In this document: positions 1 through 9,257 of the stretch, piece by piece
How the letters are laid out: each line of letters starts with the position of its first letter
Numbering within the stretch: position 1 is the stretch's first letter
Assembly (NCBI RefSeq): GCF_031679605.1
Contig: NZ_CP117522.1
Coordinates: forward strand, 9,980,494 to 10,044,493
Origin: Streptomyces luomodiensis
Lineage (GTDB): Bacteria > Actinomycetota > Actinomycetes > Streptomycetales > Streptomycetaceae
Length of the DNA stretch: 64,000 nt
Reading direction: 5' to 3'
Made by a program: the position numbers and the translations under genes
Notes under the pieces: generated by a model
Told to the model about the DNA's origin: nothing
What the model saw: only the letters and a program-made list of their open reading frames with translations
The model's database searches: none

Positions 1-1087
1 GCGGGCGGTGGTTGAGCTCGTGGGCGATGGTGTCCAGGTCGGCCTGGTTGAACGTGCGGAGGTCCGCGCCTTTGGGCAGGTACTGCCGAAGCAGCCGGTT
101 GGTGTTCTCGTTGGTGCCGCGCTGCCAGGGGCTGCGCGGCTTGCAGAGGTAGATCGGCATCCCGGTCTCGGCGGTGATGGCCTGGTGCTCGGCCATCTCC
201 CGGCCCCGGTCCCAGGTGAGCGTTCGTCGTAGCTGGGGCGGGATGCCGAGGAGGCTCCTGGTGAGGTGCGGCGTGACCTGCTCGGCCTTGATACCGTCGG
301 GCAGCGCGACGATGGCCGGGTAGCGGCTGGTGCGCTCGACGAGCGTGGCGACGGCTGAGGGTCGGGTGCCCATCACAAGGTCGCCCTCCCGATGGCCGGG
401 AACCTTGCGGTCCTCGACCTCGGCGGGGCGGGCGGTGATGGACACCATGCCGCGGATGATGTTCCGCCCGGTGGGCCGACGGGCGATCTTCGGACGAGGC
501 ATGGGCCTGCCTGACCGCAGCCGCTGGGTGAGGCTGCGGTCGATCGCCTGGCGCCGGCGAGGGTCGTAGAGCGAGAGGTAGATCGCTTCGTGCGAGATCT
601 GCGTGGAGGCGTCACCGGGAAACTGCCGTCGTAGCCATCCTGCGATCTGCTCGGGTGACCAGCACAGAGCCGGCTTGGCTTCCACCAGGGTGCGTAGAGC
701 GGGCCGTTGGGCGAGCTTGGCCTGCTTGGGGCGGCGCCCGCGTTCGTAGGCGGCTGCATCGGCCAAGGCTGCTCGGTAGCGGTTCCGGCCGCCGTTGCGG
801 ACGATCTCGCGGGAGACGGTCGAAGGGGATCGGCCCAGCCGCTTGGCCAGCTGCCGGGCCGATTCCCCGGCGGCGATACCGCGGGATATCTCCTCGCGCT
901 CGCTGCCGCTCAGTTGCCGTCCTGACCGCTTGTGCGGGGTAAGGCGGACGCCGCCGCTCTGGTACAGGAAGCGACGGGCGTGCTGCATCGGCGCCCCGCC
1001 TACCTCGGCGATCCCCCCTCCAGCTCCTCCGCCGACGCGGGCTGCCCAGTGCTCACGCAGGTCCCGTACGACTGCCAGCGCCGCCAA
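1..1087 (-). mobile_element. IS30-family transposase, 3' end cut by the window edge
   Basis: DDE transposase that would move an IS30-type element. Reading leftward, an N-terminal HTH segment (SARQLAKRLGRSPSTVSREI) is followed by the catalytic core: first Asp in HREGDLVMG, second Asp in LTWDRGREMA and the Glu in GTNENTNRLL. The C-terminus runs off the window at base 1. The frame is open up to about 1135; an ATG lies at 988, but the in-frame TTG at 1087 includes a segment (VVRDLREHWAARVGGG) that looks coding, so I prefer it. No frameshift was seen in the part present. Family assignment is secure; the start is not. Confidence 0.88.
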
Positions 1088-1260
1088 CCCGAGTCTCCTC
1101 GCCTTCGGCCCGACTGCGGATCGGTCGGACAGGGTGAGAACGCCTCAAGAATCCCGAAGTTACGTCACACAGCCGCAGAGCACACGAAGGAGGAAGAACC
1201 CCCTGGCCACGGGGGCAGGGACTCAGCGGGGCTCAGGGGAACTCACGGGATGTCGCACAC

Positions 1261-1392
1261 TCATCGGGGACGCGGGGCGTCCGGGGTCAGGAAGTGGTCC
1301 TGTCCGACGACCTCGTCCAGCAGGGTGGGGCGCAGGCGGTCGGCGAGTGGGCGGGAGGGCTCCTCGTCGAAGAGCGGCAGGGTCGGTTCCAT
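1261..1392 (-). pseudogene. rarA/mgsA N-terminal fragment
   Basis: A 43-residue ORF beginning with ATG at 1392. It matches the start of the RarA/MgsA replication-associated AAA+ ATPase: the block PLADRLRPTLLDEVVGQDHF is the conserved opening of that family, which is normally more than 400 residues. The frame ends after a few residues that no longer fit the family, and nothing of the Walker motifs follows, so this is a 5' stub. It lies 84 bp downstream of the second YjbR-like gene on the same strand and may once have been the third gene of that operon. Identification rests on one motif only. Confidence 0.6.
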
Positions 1393-1476
1393 GGGTCTCT
1401 CGGTCGGTGGCGAGCGTAGCGAGACGGGGGTGCTGGCAGGCGTCGGCTCAGCCGCTGGTGGGCGCGCTGGGGGTGC

Positions 1477-1845
1477 TCATCGGGGGCCGGGGCGATCGCG
1501 TCGTGGCAACTGCTCGGCGACCAGGTCGTAGGAGTCCTCGACCGCTTCGGTGATCAGCCGTTTGGTGATGCCGGGTCCCGGCCCGAGCGTGATCCAGTGG
1601 CGTTTGTCGAGGTAGCGGCCCGGTGTGATCGAGGCGTGGGCGTGCACGTGGGTACGGGCGTGTTCGGGTTCGCACTTGACCGTGATGATCGGCTCGTCCG
1701 GGTCGTCGGTGACGATGAGGAACACCTTGCCCGCGACCTTGTACACCTCCAGCTGGGGGGTGAAGGGGCGTCCGTGGCTGACGTCGGGCAGTGCGAGGGC
1801 CGCCTTGCGGGCGGTGTCCTGGAGCCGGTCGCCGGCCGCGCTCAC
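1477..1845 (-). CDS. MmcQ/YjbR-like protein (second copy)
   Basis: 122-residue protein of the MmcQ/YjbR (DUF419) fold, a small cytoplasmic CyaY-like domain often described as DNA-binding; its exact role is unknown. Visible family features are the G-K-V-F-x-I strand (YKVAGKVFLIVTDDPDEP), the TPGRYLDKRHWITL segment and a C-terminal helix (LITEAVEDSYDLVAEQLP). The GTG start at 1845 overlaps the stop of the upstream paralogue by four bases (GTGA), implying translational coupling. The two proteins are clearly related and probably arose by tandem duplication. A much longer reading frame extends upstream, but it only reads antisense or out-of-frame sequence of its neighbours. Confidence 0.85.
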   Translation of the reverse strand: MSAAGDRLQDTARKAALALPDVSHGRPFTPQLEVYKVAGKVFLIVTDDPDEPIITVKCEPEHARTHVHAHASITPGRYLDKRHWITLGPGPGITKRLITEAVEDSYDLVAEQLPRRDRPGPR

Positions 1846-2228
1846 CGGGATGCCCGCGTGCCGCCGGCGTAGGTGTGCGGGTCGACGGGCTGCTCGGCCT
1901 TGGGCAGGTGGGTGACGACGAGCCGGTAGGACTCGGTGACGAGCTCCCGGACGAGGGATTTGTCCACGCCGTCCCCGTCCTCCAGGATGATCCAGCGCTT
2001 CTTGTTCATGTGGTAGCCGGGGGTGATGTGGCTGTTGTGGTCCCGCAGGGCGAGTGCCTCGCTGGGCTCCGCCTTGAGGATCACGACGGGACGCCCGGGG
2101 ACCTCGGTCATCAGCATGAACACCTTGCCGCGCACCTTGAAGACCTCCCAGTCGTCCCCGAAGGGATGCCCCAGCTCGGCTCCGGGAAGCTCCTGCGCGC
2201 AGTCGGCAGCGGTCTGGTGCAGGGTCAT
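1842..2228 (-). CDS. MmcQ/YjbR-like protein (first copy)
   Basis: 128-residue MmcQ/YjbR-family protein. Key blocks are VFKVRGKVFMLMTEVPGRPV, ITPGYHMNKKRWIILE and LVRELVTESYRLVVTHLP. The ATG at 2228 is preceded by a strong ribosome-binding site (AAGGAGG) at normal spacing, which decides against the longer in-frame extension. It is the promoter-proximal gene of a two-gene operon and divergent from the AraC-type regulator, with about 130 bp between the starts. The AraC protein could regulate it, but that is inference from position only. Confidence 0.88.
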   Translation of the reverse strand: MTLHQTAADCAQELPGAELGHPFGDDWEVFKVRGKVFMLMTEVPGRPVVILKAEPSEALALRDHNSHITPGYHMNKKRWIILEDGDGVDKSLVRELVTESYRLVVTHLPKAEQPVDPHTYAGGTRASR

Positions 2229-2359
2229 GGGGCGTTGTCCTCCTTGAAGTGGTGGCGGGCTGCGGCGCTGAGGACCGCAGAGTGTGCGCCCCGCAGTTGC
2301 GGCGGCACAGTCCATCCTTGCCCGGAAGCCGCCGAAAAGGGGCGGTAGGCTGCGGACAC

Positions 2360-3295
2360 ATGATGGTCGATAAGCGACATCCAGGCTCGAATGGCCAGGC
2401 CGGACCGGCCGTGGTCCCCTTGTACGGCTTCCAGCCCCCGGTCGGCACGCCCTTCGGGCTGGAGGTGAGTACCGTGGAGGACTTCTTCGCCCAGCACGAC
2501 GACTGGCCGTGGAACCCGCCCCGCCCGGGCCGCGCCACCTTTCACTACCTCATCGCGGTCACCGAGGGCGAGCTGCTTCATGACGTCGACCACCTCACGC
2601 AGACCGTCGCCCCCGGCCAGTGGTTGTGGGTGCGACCCGGACACACGCAGTGCTGGCATCCGCCCGGCACCGCCCGCGGCCCGTTCATCTTGTTCGAACC
2701 GGACGTCCTGACACCCGGCACCGCCCGCCTGCTGGCCCCGCTCACCTCGCACGAAGCTCCCGCCGTGCTGAAGCCGCACACCGACGACGCCGCGTGGCTT
2801 GAGCAGACGGCGCTCCAGCTCCTCGACGAACACCGGGCGCTCGGCCGCCGCCCCCTCGATGTCCACCATGCCCTGCGGCGCAGTCTGCTCGAGTCGCTGC
2901 TGCTGCGCCTGGCCAACGCCCCCGGCATCACCGCCACGGGCGCGGCGACGGCCGGTATGGGCCGTGGTGATACCTACGGCCGGTTCGCGGACGCACTGGA
3001 GCTGCACTTCCGCGAACTGCACCGGGCGGCGGACTACGCCGAGCTGCTCGGCTGCTCGGTCCGCACCCTCAGCCGCGCCGCCCGGGAGGCCACCGGCAAA
3101 GGGGTGCGTGACCTCATCGACGAGCGGCGCCTGCTCGAAGCCCGGCGCCTGCTGGGAGGTGCCCGGTGGGATGCCCGGAGTGTAGCCGCTCATCTCGGCT
3201 TCTCCGATACCGCGAACTTTGGCCGCTTCTTCCGCGGCCGCACCGGCCTCACCCCGGGTGCCTTCGCGGCCAGAGAAGACACGACCGGTCCGTGA
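2360..3295 (+). CDS. AraC-family transcriptional regulator
   Basis: 311-residue cytoplasmic regulator. The N-terminal half is a cupin-like effector domain (HYLIAVTEGELLHDVDHL, then PGQWLWVRPGHTQCW). The C-terminal ~95 residues hold two helix-turn-helix units typical of AraC/XylS, the second being RSVAAHLGFSDTANFGRFFR followed by a TGLTPGAF end. Start chosen at the ATG 2360 (a second ATG follows at once); an upstream in-frame extension has no family resemblance. It lies between the divergent YjbR pair and the convergent oxidoreductase pseudogene, whose stop is 30 bp downstream. The ligand is unknown. Confidence 0.87.
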   Translation: MMVDKRHPGSNGQAGPAVVPLYGFQPPVGTPFGLEVSTVEDFFAQHDDWPWNPPRPGRATFHYLIAVTEGELLHDVDHLTQTVAPGQWLWVRPGHTQCWHPPGTARGPFILFEPDVLTPGTARLLAPLTSHEAPAVLKPHTDDAAWLEQTALQLLDEHRALGRRPLDVHHALRRSLLESLLLRLANAPGITATGAATAGMGRGDTYGRFADALELHFRELHRAADYAELLGCSVRTLSRAAREATGKGVRDLIDERRLLEARRLLGGARWDARSVAAHLGFSDTANFGRFFRGRTGLTPGAFAAREDTTGP

Positions 3296-3325
3296 CCGGC
3301 GTGCGGCGCCCCGCATGCTCGCCGC

Positions 3326-4349
3326 TCAGTCGTTCAGGACAACGACGTGCTTGCCCGGGATGGTGCCGGACTCGACGTCGGCCTGGGCGTCCCGGACCTG
3401 TTCCAGACCGTGGTAGACCTTCGCGACCGGAGCCGTGAGGCGCCCATCGGCCAGGGCCTGGAGCTGGCGGGCGAAGACATCGGACGGCAGGTCGGTGGCC
3501 TGGCCCCCGTAGCTGGGTCAGCCGCACCCCACCGGGGATCATGAACGGGGTGAAGTCCGGGATGGACCACCCACTCGCCAGGGCACCCGTGAAGCAGACG
3601 GTGCCGTGCACCCGCACACATCCGAAGGTATCCGGCAAAACCGTGCAGCCCACCAGTTCCAGCGCCGCGTCGACGCCCTGCGGCACAAGGGCCCGGATCT
3701 TCTCGGCGAGGTGCCCGTCGTCCACGACCGGGTGGTCGACACCCACGGCCCGCAGCTCCTCAGCGCGGTCGGCGTGCCGCGTGGTGGAGATAACGGTGGC
3801 GCCGATCTCCTTGGCCATCGTCGCCGCGCTCAGACCCACCATGGAGGTGCCGCCGCGGATCAGCAGCGTCTGCCCGGCCTTGAGGTCCAGGCCCCGGGTC
3901 AGCGAGCCGTACGCGGTCTGGAACATCTCCGGCAGGGCACCGACCACGTCCCACGGCAGGCTGGTCTCGAACGGGATGACCTGCCCGGCGGGGACGGTCA
4001 CGTACTGGGCGTAGGCGCCGTCGTAGGAGCGGCCCATGCCGCCCATCATGGTTGCGACCTGCTGTCCCGGGCGCAGCCCGCCGTCCTCGTCGGCCTCATC
4101 GACGACGCCGACGCCCTCGATGCCGGGGATGCGCGGGTAGGTGACGTCAGCGTCCGACTCCCCCTTGCGGGTGGTGACCTCGGACTCGTTGACGCCGAAC
4201 GCCTTCACCTCGATCCGCACCCAGCCGGGCTTGCGGACGGGCACCGGCACGTCCTTGATCTCCAGGGCGTCGAGAGCGCCCGGGTGGGTGACGACGACGG
4301 CCCGCATCGTCGCCGGTGCGGTGCCATTGGCTGCTGTGGGGTGGCTCAT
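3326..4349 (-). pseudogene. MDR-family zinc-independent alcohol dehydrogenase/quinone oxidoreductase, frameshifted
   Basis: NADPH-dependent medium-chain reductase of the quinone-oxidoreductase type. The first 270 residues read normally: GroES-like domain (RIEVKAFGVNESEV), then the Rossmann segment (LLIRGGTSMVGLSAATMAKE). Around 3513-3518 one extra C (CTGACCCAGC) moves the frame; reading past it in the next frame restores the expected C-terminus (YGGQATDLPS, then ESGTIPGKHVVVLND) and a stop at 3326. Without the shift the annotated frame would run to 3249 on nonsense. Start ATG 4349 has a good RBS (AAGGAGCTC). A single-base error or a recent mutation; the rest looks under selection. Confidence 0.85.
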
Positions 4350-4462
4350 GCCGAGCTCCTTGTCGTGTGCGTTCGCCCCCGGGTGCGGTCGTGGAGCCGG
4401 GTGAGGTTCCTGGTGCGGGCACCCGGCTGATCACGTCGGTCTTGACCGTTGTCCGTTGACTG

Positions 4463-5030
4463 TCAGGGGCGGTCGATGCCCTCGAACAGGCCGAGGGCCG
4501 CCTGGTAGTGCGCGGTGGCCTCGAAAGGCATGTTGCCGACGCTGCCCGAGGTGGGCCGGTCGACGACGGCGGGCCACAGGCGATTGTGCTCGCCGGTGGC
4601 GAAGTCGAGCACGATGTCGCGGATACGGGTGTCGCGCTCTGCCTGTTCGGCGCTGCGGCCCGGCTGCTCCTGGCCGACCAGGGCGTACATCTCGCTGCCG
4701 TGCACGGCGGGCACACCCTCGGCCGCCCCGATCACCAGGAGATGGGCGTTGCCGCCCGCGGCGGCGTGGGCCAGGGCGCCGCGCGCGGCGGGGAGCCCGT
4801 AGACGTAGTCCGCCAGGAGCGCGGCGCGGACCTCGGCCGGGGTGCGGCCGCCCTGGTCGTAGGCGTCGATGATCTGCCGGGCGCGGGAGCGGGGCAGGCG
4901 CCACGCCGCGACTTCATCGACGGTTGCGGTGGAGCTGGGTCTTGGGGCGACGCCGGCGAAGGTCGAGGGGCTGCGGTCGAAAGCCCGGCGCCTGGCGGAG
5001 CGCGGGTGGCTCCTCCTGGAGGCGTCGGGG
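4463..5030 (-). pseudogene. Carboxylesterase type-B C-terminal fragment
   Basis: The last ~150 residues resemble the C-terminal third of a type-B carboxylesterase: the active-site His region is visible as AVHGSEMYALVGQ, followed by a DIVLDFATGEHNRLWPAV segment and an aromatic-rich tail. The N-terminal two thirds, including the catalytic serine, are absent: the frame meets the IS5-family element at about 5030. I infer that the IS insertion (or a later deletion) cut the gene. The stop at 4463 lies 114 bp upstream of the oxidoreductase start, so the two may once have been one operon. Confidence 0.65.
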
Positions 5031-5034
5031 GCAT

Positions 5035-5958
5035 TCAGTGCCGGCCGGCGGCCCGTGGCCGTGCCAGACGCCGCCGGCCCATCCGCGTGACCATCGACCA
5101 CCGGATCACCGCCTCGCTGGTGGCGGGCAGTGCCTCGTAGTCCCGGGCCAGACGGCGGGAGTTCATCAACCACGCGAACGTGCGCTCTGCCACCCACCGC
5201 CTCGGCAGCACCACGAACCCTGTCATGTCGTCGGTGCGTTTGACGATCTCCAAGGTCAGAGCGAGCTTGTCCCGGCACCAGCCGATGAGGCCGCCGGTGT
5301 AGCCGCCGTCGGCCCAGACGCGGGTGATGTCGCGGTGCAGGCGGCGCAGCCGGGTCAGCAGGCCCGCCGCGGCGTCCCGGTCGCCGATGTTCGCGGCGGT
5401 GACCGCGACGACCAGCAGCAGACCGAGCGTGTCGGTCACGATGTGCCGTTTGCGGCCCGCCACCTTCTTCCCGCCGTCGTAGCCGCGCGAGGCGGCCGGC
5501 ACCGTCGCAGCGGCCCGCACCGACTGCGCGTCGATAATTGCGGCCGCGGGCTCGGCCTCACGGCCCTCGCGCTCACGGACCTTCCCGCGCAGCCGGTCGT
5601 GGAACTCGGCGATCAGCCTGTGCTCGCGCCAGCGGCGGAAGAAGGCGTAAACGCGGCCCCAATCGGGGAAGTCCGCGGGCATCGCCCGCCAGGAGATCCC
5701 GCCCGCGACCAGGTAGCGGACCGCGTCCGGCAACTGGCGGTGGCAGTAGCCCTCGGGCCGTCCGCCCCAGCCCTGAAGCCAGGTCGGCACCGGCAACAAC
5801 GGCCGGATGGTCGCCCACTCCGCGTCCGTCATGTCCGACGGATACCGGCGAACCCGATCGGGGTGATCGGCCGCGTTGCCGTACACGTGCGCGAGGCAAT
5901 CGCACGACACGGCGGGCGAGTTGAAGTCAACGGGCTCGGGCGCGTACAACAACGACAA
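5035..5958 (-). mobile_element. IS5-family transposase
   Basis: 307-residue DDE transposase, apparently full length. N-terminal DUF4096-like segment (MTDAEWATIRPLLPVP), then the catalytic residues: Asp in AAIIDAQSVRAA, Asp in RVWADGGYTGGL, and Glu in WVAERTFAWLMN followed by a R-x3-DYE block. It cuts a carboxylesterase gene on its downstream side. The start is uncertain: ATG at 5958, but the conserved part begins near residue 40. A perfect 10-bp inverted repeat just upstream (5959-6017) may belong to the element. Confidence 0.9.
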
Positions 5959-6017
5959 CAGGGCCTCCCGAACCGCTCGGAATGGGGTCGCACCCCCGAG
6001 CTACCAGGAGGCCCTGC
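5959..6017. repeat. 10-bp inverted repeat beside the IS5-family transposase
   Basis: CAGGGCCTCC at 5959-5968 and its exact complement GGAGGCCCTG at 6008-6017, separated by 39 bp. It lies directly upstream of the transposase start. It may be an internal repeat near the IS end or a regulatory hairpin limiting transposase expression. I could not find a matching copy at the other end of the element. Confidence 0.5.
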
Positions 6018-6111
6018 CTTCATGCGCGCACCGCCGGAAAACCACCCGCCCAGGAACTCCGTTCGATCCACACGTTCCAAGATCCGTTGAGATACAACTT
6101 CTCAGCAGTTC

Positions 6112-6267
6112 ATGACCGATGCACTGGTCATGTGGCATCTACGTGCCCGGGACGCTCAAGAGGCCGAGGAGCGCCGGTACGAGGTGGTGCAGAAGTACCT
6201 GCGCTGGCGGGACTACATAGACGGGGGCGTGGAGGGAATCCGTCGTTACGCAATCCGGGATAAATAG
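6112..6267 (+). CDS. Short hypothetical ORF, possibly a gene fragment
   Basis: 51 residues, charged and helical (ARDAQEAEERRYEVVQKYLR), ATG at 6112. No family recognised and no good RBS. It sits immediately beyond the IS5-family element, so it may be the displaced tail of a longer gene. The rest of 6268-6830 holds no convincing gene. Confidence 0.3.
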   Translation: MTDALVMWHLRARDAQEAEERRYEVVQKYLRWRDYIDGGVEGIRRYAIRDK

Positions 6268-6839
6268 GTGCATAGGGTTCCCGTCGTCCGCGGTCGACGT
6301 GTTGCCCGTCCGCGGACGGCCCCCTCGGGCCGACGCGACTCTGACGACAAGTCGATGACGAATCACTTGGCAACGACCTCTCCAATCGGAATCTACATTC
6401 TTGTTCGCGGGCGGGTGGCGCCGTAGTCGCCGTCCGGCATCGCGGAGGTAAGGGGCACCAGCTCGATGTCGCGGCCGGTGCGCGGGGTTCCTTCCGTCAG
6501 GTTGTCCACCGCACTGACGAGGTAGTCCATGCCGCGTGTCGCGTGCGCCTGGGCGGTGAGAAGGGCGGGGGCGGAGGCTGCTTGGGTATGGGCGTGAACC
6601 GGCCGCTGCGTACAAGGGCGTAGCTGGGGTTGTTGGCGCAGCGTCCTCCAGGACGTCGGCTTGATCACCCCACCAAGCGAACGCCTACCGCCGCAACCGA
6701 TCCGCCTACCCCCCGAGCCCCTTGTCGCCTTCCACCATGCGGACACGCGCCAGCCCTGGGGCGATCCGGAACGCGCCCGGACGCGCCCCCGCGCCTGGCG
6801 CCGCGCCGTATGAATGGTGCCGTGTCCCAGATTGTCAAC

Positions 6840-6862
6840 GGCCATGTCGTTCTGACATGGCC
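6840..6862. repeat. 9-bp perfect inverted repeat (hairpin)
   Basis: GGCCATGTC at 6840-6848 and GACATGGCC at 6854-6862 with a 5-nt loop. It coincides with the truncated end of the IS112-like remnant. There is no T-tract, so a terminator role is unlikely; it may have helped form the deletion. Confidence 0.55.
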
Positions 6863-7196
6863 GCCGTCACCCGGTCGACACCGGACTCCGTGAACGCCCG
6901 GCAGTCGTTGCGGCTACCGGGCAGCGGCGGGCCGATCGATGTAGACGGTGTCCTTGCGCGGTCGGCGGGCCGGCGAGATGGCCAGCAGAGGTGCCAGGTG
7001 ATCGAGGATGCGGTCGGCGGCCGACTTCGAGATGCCGAACAACGGTGCCACCTGCCGCAATGTGAGGTTCGTGCGCCAGTATGTCGCCACCAGCAGCACC
7101 CGGTCCTCCAGCGGCAGCCGCCAGGGACGACCGCGTTGCACGTCACCGCCGTGGCGCCGCACCAGTGCCACCAGTTGATCGCCCTCCGGTGACTTT
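6863..7196 (-). pseudogene. IS5-family (IS112-like) transposase remnant with internal deletion
   Basis: Reading leftward from about 7190, the N-terminal HTH half of a transposase is intact (ATYWRTNLTLRQVAPLFGIS, then SKSAADRILDHLAPLLAISP) up to KDTVYI. The sequence then jumps straight to the block PLPGSRNDCRAFTESGVD, normally found 50-60 residues later, in another frame. The stretch with the first catalytic Asp is missing. An internal deletion therefore inactivated this copy. The left breakpoint is next to a perfect 9-bp inverted repeat (GGCCATGTC, 6840-6862). Confidence 0.75.
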
Positions 7197-7202
7197 GGGG
7201 GG

Positions 7203-7605
7203 TCGGTCGTTGATGGGTTGTGCCAAGGCCGGGTCAGGTGACGAGTGCGGCCGGGTCGAGCAGCGGACGCGGTTGCTGCCGGCGCGGGTGGTGGTCTACT
7301 TCGTCCTGGCGATGTGTTCGTTCTTCGGACAGGGCTATGAAGAGGTGGCCCGGCTTCTGGTTCAGGGGCTGGAGCGTGAGGGCCGGTGGGCGACCGCTTG
7401 GCGGGTGCCCACGACGGCGGCGATCGGGCGGGCCCGGTTGCAGCTCGGGCCGGAGCCGTTGCGGGCCCTGTTCGGCCGGGTGTGCGGCCGGTGGCGGACG
7501 CGCGGACGCAAGGCGCCTGGTACCGGCAGTGGCGGCTGGTCGCGGTGGACGGCACAGTCTTCGACGTTCCGGACACCGCGGCGAACGCCCAGTTCTATGT
7601 GGTGA
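7203..7605 (+). pseudogene. IS4-family transposase N-terminal fragment, frameshifted
   Basis: Begins with the IS4 N-terminal domain (CGRVEQRTRLLPARVVVYFV, FFGQGYEEVARLLVQGL). Near 7490-7500 the frame changes: the following block GAWYRQWRLVAVDGTVFDVP, with the first catalytic Asp, is in the next frame. The gene stops being recognisable after NAQFY at about 7600, where the transposon-end repeat region starts. I infer that insertion of the Tn5053-like element, or a deletion at its edge, removed the rest. Confidence 0.78.
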
Positions 7606-7648
7606 GACTTCATCGGCCGCACCCACGAGGACATCTGACAAATCCGCT

Positions 7649-7835
7649 AACGATCACTAGATGAGTGAAGCGATGACCTGGGGATCTAGTGATCGTTTCG
7701 GGATTCGTGACCGTGGTGTGGTGCGTCTTTGAACTGGGGTTTTCATGGAACTGCGGTAGCTGCAGGGGGCCCTGACGTGCAGATTTAGTGATCGTTTCGG
7801 AATGTATTGATCGCCACGGGATTTCCTTAGTGCTG
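7649..7835. repeat. Putative end of a Tn5053/Tn552-like transposon (copy 1)
   Basis: Contains a perfect 14-bp inverted pair, AACGATCACTAGAT (7649-7662) and ATCTAGTGATCGTT (7684-7697), then a third copy of the core TAGTGATCGTTTCGG (7786-7800) and a diverged fourth (near 7805). Multiple short repeats are what binding sites of a TniA/TnsB-type transposase look like. About 130 bp of this (7692-7835) recurs in the same orientation at 16332-16466. The tniA remnant, tniB and the DnaB-N gene follow to the right. Confidence 0.6.
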
Positions 7836-8340
7836 CGCGGCTGGGGGAATTTGTTGGCCCTGGTCAGGGCCGATGTGGTGGATTGTTCCTGGGCCACGTC
7901 CCCCCCACGGCGCGAGTCGGACCGGCGACGACCGCCGCTGCCGGGGAGAGCTGTACGGAGGCGCCGCGCGCATGTGCCTGCCAGGAGTAGCGGGCCCGCG
8001 AGGACCCCAAGCGGCCATTGAGGAGCGGCTATGCCTCGTCCTCGTCATCAGGGCGCTTGAGGCCCTGGTTCAGCGCACGCAGCAAGGTGTGAGTGATGAC
8101 CTGCGCCGACACTCTGCTCCAGGCCCCAGGACTCTGGCGTGGAAGGCCACACTCGGGGCCGGCCCCGAGTCGAGGGATGCCGGTACCAAGGTGCTGCCCT
8201 GGCCCGATGGCTCGGGCGTTCGCCGTGAGGAGTGAAGATGGCCCCGCCTCCGTGGCCAGTACTCACGAACACCGGCGCGGGACCTCTGACCGGTAGCACA
8301 CTGGCGCTCCCGACCGCCGTCTATCAAGGGAGATGTTCGA
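7836..8340. other. Region without recognised gene
   Basis: About 500 bp between the transposon-end repeats and the GFA fragment. Open frames exist on both strands but none has family resemblance or a plausible RBS. It may be decayed transposon DNA. Confidence 0.4.
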
Positions 8341-8463
8341 GTGACCGAACCGATTGCCGTACTGGAACTGCGGATGGGTCGCTGCCAGTGTGGCGACATC
8401 GCTTACGAGGTGATCGGTGCCCCGGACGACCCCCACCTGTGTTTCCTGTGAGCACTGCATGCT
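8341..8463 (+). pseudogene. GFA-family (Mss4-like) fragment
   Basis: A GTG start at 8341 opens a sequence matching the zinc-binding start of glutathione-dependent formaldehyde-activating (GFA) enzymes: CQCGDIAYEVIGAPDDPHLC. One extra T in TGTTTCCTGTG then shifts the frame into a stop. Reading past it gives the expected second zinc motif CSCEHC. Right after this the sequence switches to a tniA fragment, so the gene was cut by recombination and also carries an indel. Confidence 0.65.
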
Positions 8464-9257
8464 TCTCGGCGCGGTCAAGACCACGCTCTTCGCCGACATG
8501 CTCGTTCTCACCGAAGCCTCCACGCTGCCCGGCGGCAAACTCATCGACCCCGACCGCGAACTCCTCCACTTCGAGACCTTCGTCCTGCTGCTCCTGGACT
8601 GGGTGCGCCAGTGGAACACCGAACACACCATCGCGGACCTGGACGATCGGACCCCGGCCCAGGTGTGGGCCGCCGACCCCACCCCCATCAGGACCGTCAT
8701 CCCCCGGCGACATCCATGCCTTCACCCTGGAAGGCGTTGGAAAACCGCTGGCCATCACCAGCAAAGGAGTGCGCTGGCGGAAACGCGACTACTTCGCCGC
8801 CTGGATGGTGGGCAAGGGCGGCGAGAAGGTCCACCTGCGCTACATGCCCCACCACGACCACTACATCGAACTGTACGAACCGACAACCGGCCAGTACCTC
8901 GGCCCAGCCGTCATGGCCAACCAAGCACCCCCCGCTCTGCGCCGCGAACTCGACCGCGCCCGGAAACGCGAAGCCGACGAACTGCGCAACGGGCAGAAGG
9001 CGGTGGAGAAAAACCGCAAAGCCCGCTACGCGGCCATCAACAAAGGCCTCACGCAGCGGCTGGACGCCATCACCCACGATCGGGCCGTCCAAGAGCTACG
9101 CGACCTGGGCGGCGCCGACCACAGCGCTCAAGCACTGCCCGGCTTCCTGTCCCTTCCCGCACCGACGGACGGCTGGGCGGTACCTGAATCCCGCACCAAC
9201 CCCACTGACTCCCACCGCCCCGATGACCCGGACCGCCCCGAGAAGGACACCCCATGA
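8464..9257 (+). pseudogene. tniA-like transposase C-terminal fragment
   Basis: C-terminal third of a Mu/TniA/TnsB-type DDE transposase. Recognisable parts are GAVKTTLFADM (end of the catalytic core, where the Glu should just precede), LLDWVRQWNTEHTIADLDDR, and the Mu-C domain segment GVRWRKRDYFAAWMVG followed by RYMPHHDHYIELYEP. The N-terminus with both catalytic Asp residues is gone, and an extra C in the run at 8700-8705 breaks the frame (VIP/GDIHAFTLEG). It ends 4 bases into the tniB start (9254), the usual tight tniA-tniB spacing. Not functional. Confidence 0.8.

Noticed and set aside
1477..2538. A 353-residue leftward open frame across both YjbR-like genes
   Set aside because: Only its last ~122 residues resemble a family; the rest is out-of-frame sequence of the first YjbR gene and antisense of the AraC gene. 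The GTGA overlap gives the true start at 1845.
5959..6017. Inverted repeat as the true IS5 terminal repeats
   Set aside because: Both arms are on the same side of the transposase, so they cannot be the two element ends.
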